Assembly: GCF_020524545.1 (NCBI RefSeq)
Contig: NZ_JAIVLG010000010.1
Location: 1-40,308 of the forward strand
Origin: Microbacterium paraoxydans
GTDB lineage: Bacteria > Actinomycetota > Actinomycetes > Actinomycetales > Microbacteriaceae
DNA: 40,308 nt
Direction: 5' to 3'
In this document: piece after piece, positions 22,927 to 32,600 of the stretch
How positions within the stretch are numbered: position 1 is the stretch's first letter
Layout of the letters: each line of letters opens with the position of its first letter
Made by a program: the position numbers and the translations under genes
Notes under the pieces: model-generated
Database searches by the model: none
Seen by the model: only the letters and a program-made list of their open reading frames with translations
Told to the model about the DNA's origin: nothing

Positions 22927-24749
22927 TGCTCCGGCCGCGGCTGCGGGGGTGTCACCGGCGGGGGTGGTGCCCCCACGGGAGGTGCGGGCGGCGCGGTTCG
23001 AGGTCCCGTGTACGGCGGCGGAGGCGTCACCGGAGGCTGCCCCGTGTACGCGGGAGGGGCGGGTGGGACCGCGCCGGGCGCAGCGGCCGCATGCTCACTC
23101 CAGCGGTGACTCGTGTCCCGCGAGGCGGCCTCAGCCGCAGCCGTCGTGACGTCGTCGAGCAACGCCAGCGCGTCGGCCCGCTCGAGCCCGGCGAGGTAGC
23201 CGGTGATAGGCCCGGGAACGGTGTGCACCTGTGCCCCCGAGACCCGCTGCGAGCGATCGATGGGTCCCTGGCTGAGGGAAACGCCCTGCAGACGGGCGTA
23301 GGGGAAGACGGCCAGCTTGCGCCACACGATGCCGCGGCGCAGCAGCAGACCGAAATCGGTCACCAAGTAGCCATGGCGCTTCCACGAGAAAGGCCGCCGC
23401 CACCAGGCTCGGCGGGGCATCGTGCGATAGGCATCGCCCTCAACCGGACCCACGACGCCCTGCTCCCAGAGCGCCGGGATGCTCGCCGCCGGCACGTCCG
23501 GAAGAACCAGCCCGAGGACACGCTCGACATCGGCCCGCTTGCCGACCGGGAGCACCACGTTGAACTGCTGACCGCTTCCGGAGGACTGCTGCGCGGCGCT
23601 CTTGCCACTCATCCGATTGATCCGGATCGTCCACCACCCGAACGGACGCCACAGCAGGGACTGCGACACCTCGACGGCGAAGATGCGTCCGGGAGGAAGC
23701 GTCTCGGTGACCGTCGTGAGCAGGCCGTAGGTGATGCGCACGCCGTCGGGTGTCGGCGCGATGGAGTAGCGCAGCGACTTCGAGATCTGCGCCCAGGTGA
23801 TACCCACGACGGCGATGACCATGGGCACACCCATGCCGAGTCCGAGGCCGAGCAGCACGATTCCTCCGCCCGTGTCGCCGTCGATGAACATGCCGATCAG
23901 CGCGCTGCCGAACGCGATCGCGAAGATCGCACCGAAGAAGACGAACCAGAGCAGGCCGGAGATGAGCTGTGAGCCGACCAGGCGACCGGTCGGGATCTTG
24001 ACGACGCTCTCGGGCACGACATCGGCGAGGTCCACGCCCGCGAGGAGTCCGTTGACGCCGTCGTTCATCGAGCCGACCAGCTGCGCGCGAGCGGAGGCCG
24101 GAGCAGCGGAGGCGGCCTGATCGGGGTTCCGCGCGGCGGTGCGCGCCGCCCTTGCGCCGGAGGCCAGGCGCAGGATGTCCGCGCGTACGGATTCCGCACG
24201 AGCCGTGGCCAGGTACTCCAGCTCCACATTCGCGTCGTTGCCCGCCCCGACGACCTCGAGTTTGGCGAGGCCGATGATTCGAGCGGGGAAAGGCCGGGTG
24301 AGGTTGACGCCCTGCACCCGATCGAGCGGTGCCCGACGGTGGGAGCGGAAGATGATGCCCTTGCGCACTTCGACGTGGTCGCCCGTGATGCGGAACTGAT
24401 GAAAGCGCCAGACGAACCAGAAGATCAGGACCAGCACGATCGCGAGGCCCAGCACGCTGAGCAGCACGACCAGGATCAGATTGTTCGCGAGCACCCATTC
24501 GACGGGGTCCGCGCCGGCGTAGTCACCGTAGTGCGCCTCTTCCGGGGCGAAAAGGTCCACGGCCCAGGCGATGATGCGATCGCGCATGTTCGCGATCACG
24601 ATGCCCGCGACGATGATGAGCACCAGCCCGCCCTTGAACAGCGGGGTGAGTGGGTGCATGCGGTGCCACTCACCGTTCGCGAGGCTCGTGGACTGTTCCG
24701 AGGCCGTCGCCTGCACGCTCGGGGGCGGGGGGAGCTGCGGCTCGCTCAC
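22923..24749 (-). CDS. PH-domain (bPH2, YdbT-like) membrane protein
   Basis: This 608-residue membrane protein has repeated bacterial PH-2 domains. The first follows two membrane helices (about 37-55 and 90-115) and carries FRITGDHVEVRKGIIFRSHRRAPLDRVQGVNL. A second lies after further helices (about 270-330) with YGLLTTVTETLPPGRIFAVEVSQSLLWRPFG. A third has HGYLVTDFGLLLRRGIVWRKLAVFPYARLQGVSLSQGP. The tail of about 70 residues is almost all Pro, Ala, Tyr and Thr (PPAPPAYTGQPPVTPPPPYTG). GTG at 24749 overlaps the stop of the smaller PH gene (GTGA). YdbS/YdbT-type pairs occur in many Gram-positives and have been linked to bacteriocin resistance in Bacillus; the role here is unproved. Confidence 0.88.
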   Translation of the reverse strand: MSEPQLPPPPSVQATASEQSTSLANGEWHRMHPLTPLFKGGLVLIIVAGIVIANMRDRIIAWAVDLFAPEEAHYGDYAGADPVEWVLANNLILVVLLSVLGLAIVLVLIFWFVWRFHQFRITGDHVEVRKGIIFRSHRRAPLDRVQGVNLTRPFPARIIGLAKLEVVGAGNDANVELEYLATARAESVRADILRLASGARAARTAARNPDQAASAAPASARAQLVGSMNDGVNGLLAGVDLADVVPESVVKIPTGRLVGSQLISGLLWFVFFGAIFAIAFGSALIGMFIDGDTGGGIVLLGLGLGMGVPMVIAVVGITWAQISKSLRYSIAPTPDGVRITYGLLTTVTETLPPGRIFAVEVSQSLLWRPFGWWTIRINRMSGKSAAQQSSGSGQQFNVVLPVGKRADVERVLGLVLPDVPAASIPALWEQGVVGPVEGDAYRTMPRRAWWRRPFSWKRHGYLVTDFGLLLRRGIVWRKLAVFPYARLQGVSLSQGPIDRSQRVSGAQVHTVPGPITGYLAGLERADALALLDDVTTAAAEAASRDTSHRWSEHAAAAPGAVPPAPPAYTGQPPVTPPPPYTGPRTAPPAPPVGAPPPPVTPPQPRPEQ

Positions 24750-25327
24750 AGGCCGGTCCGGCGGGTCTCGGCGACGTGGATGAGGGTGTCGCGCAACGTC
24801 TCCGCGGCCTCCTGCGTGAGCCCCGGGATCTGCACGCCCGTCGTCGCCGCTGCGGTCACCATCTTCAGCTGGGCGATGCCGAACGCACGATCGAGCGGTC
24901 CCTGCGTGATGTCCACCAGCTGCATGCGTCCGTACGGGACCGCGATCATGCGCTGCCAGAGGATGCCCTTGCGGAAGACGATGTCGTCGGCGCGCAGCAT
25001 GTACCCGATCGCCCTGGCCTGGCGAGGCAGGATGATGAGCGCGAAGACGGTGATGAGCAGGATCACTCCGGCGGGGATCCACACCCACTGCTGGTGCAGA
25101 ACCAGGTTCAGCACCACGGCGGCGACGGCGACCAGGACGATGAAGATCACGTTCTGCACGATCTGGGACACGACGTAGCGGGGCGAGATCTGGTGCCAGG
25201 TGCCGTCGAGCTCCAGCCTGGCCTCGTTGCGAGCGGTGCGCAGCTTCGAGTACGTGCCCTCGTCGAGGGCAGCGAGGTCAGTGCCCTCCGCCGGGTTCAG
25301 GGGCGCGGTCTCTGGGTTCTGAGTCAT
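24746..25327 (-). CDS. PH-domain (bPH2, YdbS-like) membrane protein
   Basis: This 193-residue protein has two adjacent membrane helices (about 56-78 and 82-103). A PH-2 domain with YMLRADDIVFRKGILWQRMIAVPYGRMQLVDITQGPLDRAFG follows, the conserved core of the YdbS type. It probably works as a complex with the larger PH protein encoded next, since their genes overlap by 4 nt. The ATG at 25327 has AAGGA 8 nt upstream and lies inside the end of the DUF3180 gene, giving a 50-nt overlap. The function is unknown beyond membrane association. Confidence 0.9.
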   Translation of the reverse strand: MTQNPETAPLNPAEGTDLAALDEGTYSKLRTARNEARLELDGTWHQISPRYVVSQIVQNVIFIVLVAVAAVVLNLVLHQQWVWIPAGVILLITVFALIILPRQARAIGYMLRADDIVFRKGILWQRMIAVPYGRMQLVDITQGPLDRAFGIAQLKMVTAAATTGVQIPGLTQEAAETLRDTLIHVAETRRTGL

Positions 25328-25760
25328 CAGGATCCTTCGGCAGGGTGCAGAACTGTTCGGCCACGAGGGCGGCGATCACGAGGATGATCGCGCTTCCGAT
25401 CAGGGCCAGCATGGCCACAGTCGACCCTACCTGCGGAACGACGGGACGTGACAGGAGGAACGTCAGCAGACCGGCTCCGAAACCCGCCATGATCGCCCCG
25501 AGCAGGCTTGAAGCGCGAGCGAGCGTGGCAGCGCGAAGGGCGCGGAACGGATCGATGCGGATCCCCGACCTCACGCTGCGCCGCACCGGCCAGGCCACCC
25601 CCACCGACGCGGCGGCGATGAGCAGGAGCAGCACGGGCAGGAAGAGGGACGGTGTGAACGTGGCACGCCCCGACGCCGTCAGGACGTGATCGAGCAGGAA
25701 CCCACCGCCCGCGGCGAGCAGCGCGAGGACGACGAGGAGCCCTGCGGACGTGCGCCTCAT
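25278..25760 (-). CDS. DUF3180 family membrane protein
   Basis: This 160-residue protein has four predicted membrane helices (about 6-28, 40-58, 83-103, 112-132) and a short acidic and Pro-rich tail. It matches the actinobacterial DUF3180 family, whose members lie next to folK and whose function is not known. The ATG at 25760 overlaps the folK stop (ATGA) with GAGGG just upstream, which supports it over a longer upstream start that would give a run of basic residues. Its last 50 nt overlap the next gene. Confidence 0.85.
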   Translation of the reverse strand: MRRTSAGLLVVLALLAAGGGFLLDHVLTASGRATFTPSLFLPVLLLLIAAASVGVAWPVRRSVRSGIRIDPFRALRAATLARASSLLGAIMAGFGAGLLTFLLSRPVVPQVGSTVAMLALIGSAIILVIAALVAEQFCTLPKDPDDSEPRDRAPEPGGGH

Positions 25761-26296
25761 CCCTCGCCCCTGGCGCGAAGCTCGGCGGCGAGCTGCGCCA
25801 CCCTTCCCTTGCCGAGCAGCTCGGCCTCTGGATCGACGTCCAGCCACGGATCCAGCACGAACAGGCGCTCTCCGGCGCGAGGATGCGGCAGCTGCAGAAG
25901 GGGCTCGTCCGAGACGACGTCGCCGTACGCGATCAGGTCGAGGTCCAGGGTGCGGTCGCCCCAGTGCTCCCGGCGCTCTCGGCCGTTCTCGTCCTCGATC
26001 GCATGGAGCATCCCGAGCAGGATCTCCGGTGCGAGCCGGGTGGTGACGAGCGCGACCGCGTTGACGTAGCCGGGCGCGTCGGGGTCCGGCCCGTCGAGGC
26101 GGAGCGCGACGGTCTCGAACAGGCGGGAGAGCCGCACGTCGCTCACCAACGGCAGTCGGGCGATCCGTTCAGCCGCTGCACGGATGGTCCCCTGGCGATC
26201 CCCGAGGTTCGCGCCGAGCGCGACGACGGCCACGGTCTCCGGCCGCCCCGCACGAGGGCTCGGAGGATCGAGCGGCTTCGCGAGATTGCGGCTCAT
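25757..26296 (-). CDS. folK: 2-amino-4-hydroxy-6-hydroxymethyldihydropteridine diphosphokinase (HPPK)
   Basis: This 179-residue cytoplasmic enzyme transfers pyrophosphate from ATP to hydroxymethyl-dihydropterin, the step before dihydropteroate synthase. Landmarks are ALGANLGDRQGTI near 26-38, the HPPK signature HWGDRTLDLDLIAYGD near 111-126, and LPHPRAGERLFVLDPW after it. The first ~20 residues form a Pro-rich extension. The ATG overlaps the folB stop (ATGA). It ends with an ATGA overlap to DUF3180, so it belongs to a tightly coupled chain. Confidence 0.96.
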   Translation of the reverse strand: MSRNLAKPLDPPSPRAGRPETVAVVALGANLGDRQGTIRAAAERIARLPLVSDVRLSRLFETVALRLDGPDPDAPGYVNAVALVTTRLAPEILLGMLHAIEDENGRERREHWGDRTLDLDLIAYGDVVSDEPLLQLPHPRAGERLFVLDPWLDVDPEAELLGKGRVAQLAAELRARGEG

Positions 26297-26688
26297 ATCG
26301 TGATGTCTTCCAGCGCTTCGGGGGCACGGCTGCGGTGCACGGTGACGGCCACATCGGCGAAACTCAGCGGGATCGGGGCGTGGGGCTTGTGCACGGTCAC
26401 GGAGACGTTCTGCACGCGCACGTCCTCCAGCGCCACGATGGCGATCCGCTCGGCGAGCGTCTCGATCAGGCTCACCGGCTCGCCGCCGACCACTGCCGCC
26501 ACCCTCTCGGCCAGTTCTCCGTAGTGCACCGTGTCGGCCACGTCGTCCGACGCCGCGGCCTGCTCCAGCGACATCCGCAAGCGCAGATCTATCGAGAACT
26601 CCTGCCCGTCCTCGCGCTCGTGCGCGTAGACGCCGTGGCGGCCGAAGACGGTCAAGCCGGTGAGGACGATCTCATCGAGGAAATCCAT
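26293..26688 (-). CDS. folB: dihydroneopterin aldolase
   Basis: This 131-residue enzyme converts dihydroneopterin to hydroxymethyl-dihydropterin and glycolaldehyde in folate synthesis. Visible are the early LTVFGRHGVYAHERE with the conserved Glu, FSIDLRLRM, the LIETLAERIA helix and VTVHKPHAPIPLSFADVAVTV with the catalytic Lys. The length is normal. The start at 26688 is supported by TACGCT ending 6 nt upstream. Although it follows folP, it has its own likely promoter, and a 7-bp hairpin lies in the gap. Confidence 0.96.
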   Translation of the reverse strand: MDFLDEIVLTGLTVFGRHGVYAHEREDGQEFSIDLRLRMSLEQAAASDDVADTVHYGELAERVAAVVGGEPVSLIETLAERIAIVALEDVRVQNVSVTVHKPHAPIPLSFADVAVTVHRSRAPEALEDITI

Positions 26689-26694
26689 GCCTCT

Positions 26695-26700
26695 AGCGTA
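26695..26700 (-). promoter_or_regulatory. -10 box TACGCT, leaderless start of folB
   Basis: TACGCT ends exactly 6 nt before the folB ATG. It would start a second transcript inside the folate cluster. Confidence 0.45.
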
Positions 26701-26717
26701 CGGGGGACGCGCTCCGG

Positions 26718-26739
26718 GGGCTGAGCGGAGGTTCAGCCC
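26718..26739. terminator. hairpin between folP and folB
   Basis: GGGCTGA (26718-26724) pairs with TCAGCCC (26733-26739) over 8 nt. The second arm contains the complement of the folP stop codon. No T tract follows in the reading direction, so it may only attenuate folP readthrough. Confidence 0.4.
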
Positions 26740-27542
26740 GCCCAGGCATGCGCGATCGCGAGTGCATCGCGGGTCGCCGCCACATCGTGCACCCGCACGG
26801 CCCACGCTCCGGCCTGTGCGGCGAGGGCGCTCGTGACAGCTGTCGCGAGGTCGCGGCGCGACTCCGACACCTCGTCGTCGGTTCCGGTCTCCTGACGCAG
26901 CGTCTCCGCCAGGAAGCGCTTGCGCGACGTTCCGATCAGGACTCTGGGACCGAGCGCGACGATCTCCTCGAGTCCGCGCAGCACGTCCCAGTTCTGCGTC
27001 CCGGTCTTCGCAAAGCCGATGCCCGGGTCGACGATCACCCGGGACGGGGCGATCCCGGCCACGGCCGCCTCGCCCATGCGTTCCTTGAGCTCGCCGGCAA
27101 CCTCGCGGGCGACGCGACGATACTCGGCGTTCGCGTACATGTCCGCGGAGAAGCCGCGCCAGTGGCCGATCACGAAGTCCGCCCCCGACTCGGCGACGGC
27201 TGCGCGCATCTCGGGGTCCGCGAGCCCACCGGAGACATCGTTCACGATCCGGGCTCCCGCGCGCACGGCCGCGGCCGCCGTCGCGGCGCTGAGCGTGTCG
27301 ATGCTGACGGGCACACCGGCGGCGGCGAGTCGCTCGATCACGGGAATCACACGTTGCTGCTCGATGTCTTCGCCGACGCGCTCCGCGCCCGGCCTGGTGG
27401 ATTCGCCGCCGATATCCAGCACGGTCGCTCCCTCGGCGCGCAGCCGCAGCCCGTGCGCGACCGCGTGATCGACGTCGAGGTAGCGTCCGCCATCGCTGAA
27501 GGAGTCGGGCGTGACGTTGAGGATGCCCCAGATACCCGTCAT
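26733..27542 (-). CDS. folP: dihydropteroate synthase
   Basis: This 269-residue TIM-barrel enzyme joins hydroxymethyl-dihydropterin pyrophosphate and p-aminobenzoate; it is the sulfonamide target. Motifs are GILNVTPDSFSDGG near 6-19, TVLDIGGESTRPGA near 41-54, PVSIDTLSA, VNDVSGG and, at the C-terminal side, IVDPGIGFAKTGTQN and GTSRKRFL. All active-site motifs look intact. The ATG overlaps the folE stop by one base (TGATG), so folE and folP are coupled. Confidence 0.97.
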   Translation of the reverse strand: MTGIWGILNVTPDSFSDGGRYLDVDHAVAHGLRLRAEGATVLDIGGESTRPGAERVGEDIEQQRVIPVIERLAAAGVPVSIDTLSAATAAAAVRAGARIVNDVSGGLADPEMRAAVAESGADFVIGHWRGFSADMYANAEYRRVAREVAGELKERMGEAAVAGIAPSRVIVDPGIGFAKTGTQNWDVLRGLEEIVALGPRVLIGTSRKRFLAETLRQETGTDDEVSESRRDLATAVTSALAAQAGAWAVRVHDVAATRDALAIAHAWAG

Positions 27543-28147
27543 CAGCGCGCTGCTCCGGACCCTGCCGCCGCCCCGATCAAGGTGATGAGCTCGGTCCTGG
27601 AGACCGCATCCGTGTACTCGCCCCGGGCGGCGATCGTGAGCGTGGAGGTCTCGGTCTGCCGACCACCTCGCATCGTCACACAGCCGTGAGCGGCGTCGAG
27701 CACCACGAGCACGCCGCGGGTGTCGAGGTGCTCCGCGATCGTGTCCGCGATCTGCTCTCCGAGTCGTTCCTGTACTTGAGGACGAGCGGCGAGGATCTCG
27801 ACGACGCGCACCAGCGCACCGAGCCCTACGACCTGCTCACCCGGGAGGTATGCGATGTGGGCGTGACCGGCGAACGGCAGGAGGTGATGCTCGCAGACGG
27901 ACCGGAATCGGATGTCGCGTAGCAGCACAGCGCCGGAGGGCAGGGTGTCGGGTGCCGGGCCGCGAGAGACGCTGATCGTACGAGCGAGCGGCTCAGCCGG
28001 ATCTTCTCCGACCCCGGAGAAGAACTCGGAGTACAGCTCCCCCATGCGCGACGGGGTCTGCTTCAGTCCCGGTCGATCCGGGTCCTCGCCGATCGCCTCG
28101 AGGAGCTCGCGGGTGAGCCGCTCGACACGCTGTCTGTCGACGGTCAC
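27542..28147 (-). CDS. folE: GTP cyclohydrolase I
   Basis: This 201-residue enzyme converts GTP to dihydroneopterin triphosphate, the first folate step. The zinc ligands are visible: Cys85 and His88 in CEHHLLPF and Cys156 in HGCVTMRG. GHAHIAYLPG and RPQVQERL are further signatures. GTG at 28147 starts one base after the ftsH stop codon; a longer upstream frame lies inside ftsH and is Arg-rich noise. Expression therefore probably depends on the ftsH message. Confidence 0.97.
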   Translation of the reverse strand: MTVDRQRVERLTRELLEAIGEDPDRPGLKQTPSRMGELYSEFFSGVGEDPAEPLARTISVSRGPAPDTLPSGAVLLRDIRFRSVCEHHLLPFAGHAHIAYLPGEQVVGLGALVRVVEILAARPQVQERLGEQIADTIAEHLDTRGVLVVLDAAHGCVTMRGGRQTETSTLTIAARGEYTDAVSRTELITLIGAAAGSGAAR

Positions 28148-28148
28148 G

Positions 28149-30149
<2,001 letters not shown>

Positions 30150-30231
30150 GATCGGATCAGCGTATCGCGCGCGCCCTAGGGGGGCGCTGTGCGTTCACCC
30201 ACGGCGTACCCCGGCAGCACGCCCGTCTGTG

Positions 30232-30261
30232 CAGGCGTCAGGAGTACAGGCGTCAGGAGTA
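30232..30261. repeat. 15-bp tandem duplication over the hpt stop codon
   Basis: CAGGCGTCAGGAGTA occurs twice in a row (30232-30246 and 30247-30261). On the coding strand each copy contains TACTCCTGA, so a second Tyr-Ser-stop follows the true stop in frame. Confidence 0.85.
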
Positions 30262-30804
30262 GACGTGCGGCGCGAGCACGGCGACGTCGCGCAGGTTGCG
30301 GTAGCGCTCGTCGAAGTCGAGCCCGTACCCGACGACGAAGTCGGTGGGGATGTCGAAGCCGACGTACTTGCAGTCGATGACGACTTTCGCGGCCTCGGGC
30401 TTGCGCAGCAGCGCCAGCACCTCGATCGACTCGGCCCCTCGGGAGCCGAAGTTCTCGAGCAGCCAGCTGAGCGTGAGACCGGAATCGATGATGTCCTCGA
30501 CGATCAGGACGTGCTTGCCGTTGAGGTCGGTGTCGAGGTCTTTGCGGATCTGCACGACACCGCTCGACTTGGTGCTCGCGCCGTAGCTCGAGACCGCCAT
30601 CCAGTCCATCGGGGCGTGGAACGGCAGCGCCCGCGCGAAATCGGCCATCACCATGACGGCACCTTTGAGGACGCCGACGAGGACGAGGTCCTTGCCCTCG
30701 TAGTCCCGGGCGACCTGCGCCGCCAGCTCCTCGAGCTTGGCGAGGATCTCCTCCTCGGTGACGAGGATCTGTGCAAGGTCGTCCTGGATCTCCGCGGCGC
30801 GCAT
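30253..30804 (-). CDS. hpt: hypoxanthine phosphoribosyltransferase
   Basis: This 183-residue enzyme salvages hypoxanthine or guanine with PRPP. The PRPP signature VLIVEDIIDSGLT is at about 99-111, LVGVLKGAVMVMADFARAL precedes it, and VDCK-like VIDCKYVGFDIPTDFVVGYG with the base-binding Lys/Phe/Val lies after it. The end is DVAVLAPHVYS. It is in its usual place before ftsH, but tilS, its common upstream neighbour, is separated by an oppositely oriented gene. The start follows a near-consensus -10 box by 6 nt. Confidence 0.96.
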   Translation of the reverse strand: MRAAEIQDDLAQILVTEEEILAKLEELAAQVARDYEGKDLVLVGVLKGAVMVMADFARALPFHAPMDWMAVSSYGASTKSSGVVQIRKDLDTDLNGKHVLIVEDIIDSGLTLSWLLENFGSRGAESIEVLALLRKPEAAKVVIDCKYVGFDIPTDFVVGYGLDFDERYRNLRDVAVLAPHVYS

Positions 30805-30810
30805 GGATCG

Positions 30811-30816
30811 ATTTTA
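30811..30816 (-). promoter_or_regulatory. -10 box TAAAAT, leaderless start of hpt
   Basis: TAAAAT is one base from TATAAT and ends exactly 6 nt before the hpt ATG. It is the strongest -10 of the leaderless set in this window. Confidence 0.55.
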
Positions 30817-30849
30817 GGCGACGCCACCCCATGCTCCGGTATCCCCCAC

Positions 30850-30855
30850 TACTGT
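30850..30855 (+). promoter_or_regulatory. -10 box TACTGT of the DUF937 gene
   Basis: TACTGT (TANNNT) lies 43 nt before the ATG, with GGAAGGA as ribosome site between. It is divergent from the hpt promoter 34 nt away. Confidence 0.35.
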
Positions 30856-30897
30856 GAGCGGTGACGCGGGCGGACGCCCCTGAGGGAAGGACTCACC

Positions 30898-31491
30898 ATG
30901 GCTCTTGACGACATCCTCGCGCAGATACCGATCGACGACATCGCGCAGAAGCTGGGGGTCTCGCGAGACGAGGCGAAGGTCGCGGTCGAGCAGGGCGGTG
31001 CCGTACTGCTGGGCGGCCTCGCGAAGAACGCGGAGACCGACGAAGGCTCCGCAGCGATCCAGAACGCGCTGAAGAAGCACGAGGGCGGCACGGGCGCCGC
31101 GAACGTGGATGACATCGATCAAGCCGACGGCGGCAAGATCGTCGCGCACATCCTCGGCTCGAAAGAGAAGGAGGTCACGAAGGAGCTCACGGAGTCGAAG
31201 GCGACTCCGGGCATCGATTTCGGCAAGCTCCTCCCCATCCTGGCGCCGATCGTGATGGGCCTCATCGCCAACGCGAACAAGGACAAGAAGAGCGAGACGG
31301 CGGCGGGAGAGGAGGGATCCGGCGGGATCGGTGACCTCATCGGCGGCCTCCTCGGCGGCTCCGGCTCCGGCTCGGGCTCGGGCGGCATCGGCGACGTGAT
31401 CGGCGGCCTGCTCGGCGGCGGCAACGGCAGCGGATCGGGCGGCATCGACCTCGGCGGCATCCTGGGCGGTCTCTTCGGCGGCAAGAAATAG
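30898..31491 (+). CDS. DUF937 family protein with a triple Gly-rich C-terminal repeat
   Basis: This 197-residue protein starts with DDILAQIPIDDIAQKLGVSRDEAKVAVEQGGAVLLGGL, the DUF937 (YidB-like) helical domain. LLPILAPIVMGLIA near 111-124 is a hydrophobic helix that could be a membrane or packing segment. The tail has three copies of a Gly-rich unit of about 15 residues, GSGGIGD[LV]IGGLLGG, at about 140-154, 160-174 and 179-195 (the last as GGIDLGGILGGLFGG), joined by Gly/Ser linkers. Such runs can pack as glycine zippers. The function is unknown. It sits between hpt and tilS but on the opposite strand. Convergent tilS shares a terminator-like inverted repeat. Confidence 0.88.
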   Translation: MALDDILAQIPIDDIAQKLGVSRDEAKVAVEQGGAVLLGGLAKNAETDEGSAAIQNALKKHEGGTGAANVDDIDQADGGKIVAHILGSKEKEVTKELTESKATPGIDFGKLLPILAPIVMGLIANANKDKKSETAAGEEGSGGIGDLIGGLLGGSGSGSGSGGIGDVIGGLLGGGNGSGSGGIDLGGILGGLFGGKK

Positions 31492-31504
31492 GGCTCGTAC
31501 GCTC

Positions 31505-31557
31505 CATCCGGTCGCGGGTGAGTCCGCCCGCTGCGGACCTCGCTCAGCGACCGGATG
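31505..31557. terminator. bidirectional terminator-like inverted repeat between DUF937 and tilS
   Basis: CATCCGGTCGC (31505-31515) and its exact complement (31547-31557) are 11-bp arms. Inside them GTCCGC/GCGGAC forms a second stem. The right arm overlaps the tilS 3' end. It is well placed to stop transcription from both convergent genes, though no T run is present. Confidence 0.55.
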
Positions 31558-32536
31558 CGGTGAAGACGATGCGCCCACCCCGGCGCACGGCCGCGCACTC
31601 GGGCAGGTCGATCGGCCCCTGACCGTTCCAGTCGGTCACGAGCCGTGCGACCTCGATGGTCTGCGTCCTCGTCAGGCTGACGCCGAACTCGCTGTCGACG
31701 ACGAGGCGGATGATCCGGTTGCGCAGCGCCGCCGGGTTGGCGGCGAGCGCTGCCACGCTGACCGAGATTCCCGCCTCGGCGTGCTCGACGATGTCTTCGA
31801 TCGTCTCGTGGATCATCTCGTCGAAGGCCTCCGCATCCTCCCGCAGCTGCTCGGCGGTGCGCACGAGCGCTTCGGCGATGCCCGGTCCGAGTTCCGCCTC
31901 GAGCACCGGGAGCACGTGCTCACGCACCCGAACCCGGGCATAGCGGTCGTCACGGTTGTGCGGATCTTCCCACGGCGTGAGAGCGGAGGCGACGCAGAAG
32001 GCCCGGGTCGTCTCCCGGCGCACACCGAGCAAGGGGCGCACCCACCGCACACCGTCGCTGTCTTCGCGAACCGGTGCCATGCCCTGCAGGCTGGTGGCCC
32101 CCGATCCGCGAGCGAGACCGAGGAGAACCGTCTCCGCCTGGTCATCGAGCGTGTGTCCGAGGAGGACCGCTGCGGCACGGACGTCGGCCGCCGCATCGCG
32201 CAGCACGCCGTAGCGAGCCTCCCGCGCCGCGGCCTCCGGTCCGCCCTCCCCGGCGACGTCGACGCGCACGATCAGCGGGTCGAGACCGAGCGCCGTCGCC
32301 GCCTGCGCCGCCTGCGAAGCCACCGCTTCGGATCCTTCCTGCAGACCGTGGTCGACGGTGAGCGAGGCTGCGCGGAGGCCGAGCTTGGGGACCTCGAAGG
32401 CCGTGGCGGCCGCGAGCGCGAGGGAATCGGCTCCTCCCGAGAGGGCGACGATGACCGTCGAGCCCTCGGGTAGGCCGGCCAGTGCGGTGCGCACGGCCAG
32501 ACGGACCTCGGCGATGGCGGGAGACAGGGAAGGCAC
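31544..32536 (-). CDS. tilS: tRNA(Ile)-lysidine synthase
   Basis: This 330-residue enzyme adds lysine to C34 of the tRNA-Ile minor isoacceptor, which lets it read AUA. The PP-loop signature VALSGGADSLALA is at about 30-42. LTVDHGLQ, LLGHTLDDQAETVLLGLARGSGATSLQGM and RPLLGVRR are further family motifs. The C-terminal domain is short, as in actinobacterial forms. GTG at 32536 is chosen because TACCGT ends exactly 6 nt upstream, and it cuts a few unlikely residues from the longer frame. It is divergent from the TMEM175-like gene and convergent with DUF937. Confidence 0.95.
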   Translation of the reverse strand: MPSLSPAIAEVRLAVRTALAGLPEGSTVIVALSGGADSLALAAATAFEVPKLGLRAASLTVDHGLQEGSEAVASQAAQAATALGLDPLIVRVDVAGEGGPEAAAREARYGVLRDAAADVRAAAVLLGHTLDDQAETVLLGLARGSGATSLQGMAPVREDSDGVRWVRPLLGVRRETTRAFCVASALTPWEDPHNRDDRYARVRVREHVLPVLEAELGPGIAEALVRTAEQLREDAEAFDEMIHETIEDIVEHAEAGISVSVAALAANPAALRNRIIRLVVDSEFGVSLTRTQTIEVARLVTDWNGQGPIDLPECAAVRRGGRIVFTASGR

Positions 32537-32542
32537 GGTTCC

Positions 32543-32548
32543 ACGGTA
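32543..32548 (-). promoter_or_regulatory. -10 box TACCGT, leaderless start of tilS
   Basis: TACCGT ends exactly 6 nt before GTG 32536. The divergent -10 of the neighbouring gene lies about 40 nt away. Confidence 0.45.
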
Positions 32549-32588
32549 GGGCACGGCTTCGGTCCGTGCGCCCGTGATCCCTCGGGGC

Positions 32589-32594
32589 TATCCT
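32589..32594 (+). promoter_or_regulatory. -10 box TATCCT, leaderless start of the TMEM175-like gene
   Basis: TATCCT ends exactly 6 nt before GTG 32601, and no ribosome-binding site is present. Confidence 0.5.
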
Positions 32595-32600
32595 GACGCC

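Noticed and set aside
26718..26739. Riboswitch for folate in the folP-folB gap
   Set aside because: The gap is 44 nt and only a simple 7-bp stem is present, far too small for a tetrahydrofolate riboswitch.
31320..31485. Gly/Ser-coding repeats in the DUF937 gene taken as a DNA-level repeat element
   Set aside because: The similarity is mainly in the encoded units with varied codons, so protein-level repetition explains it.
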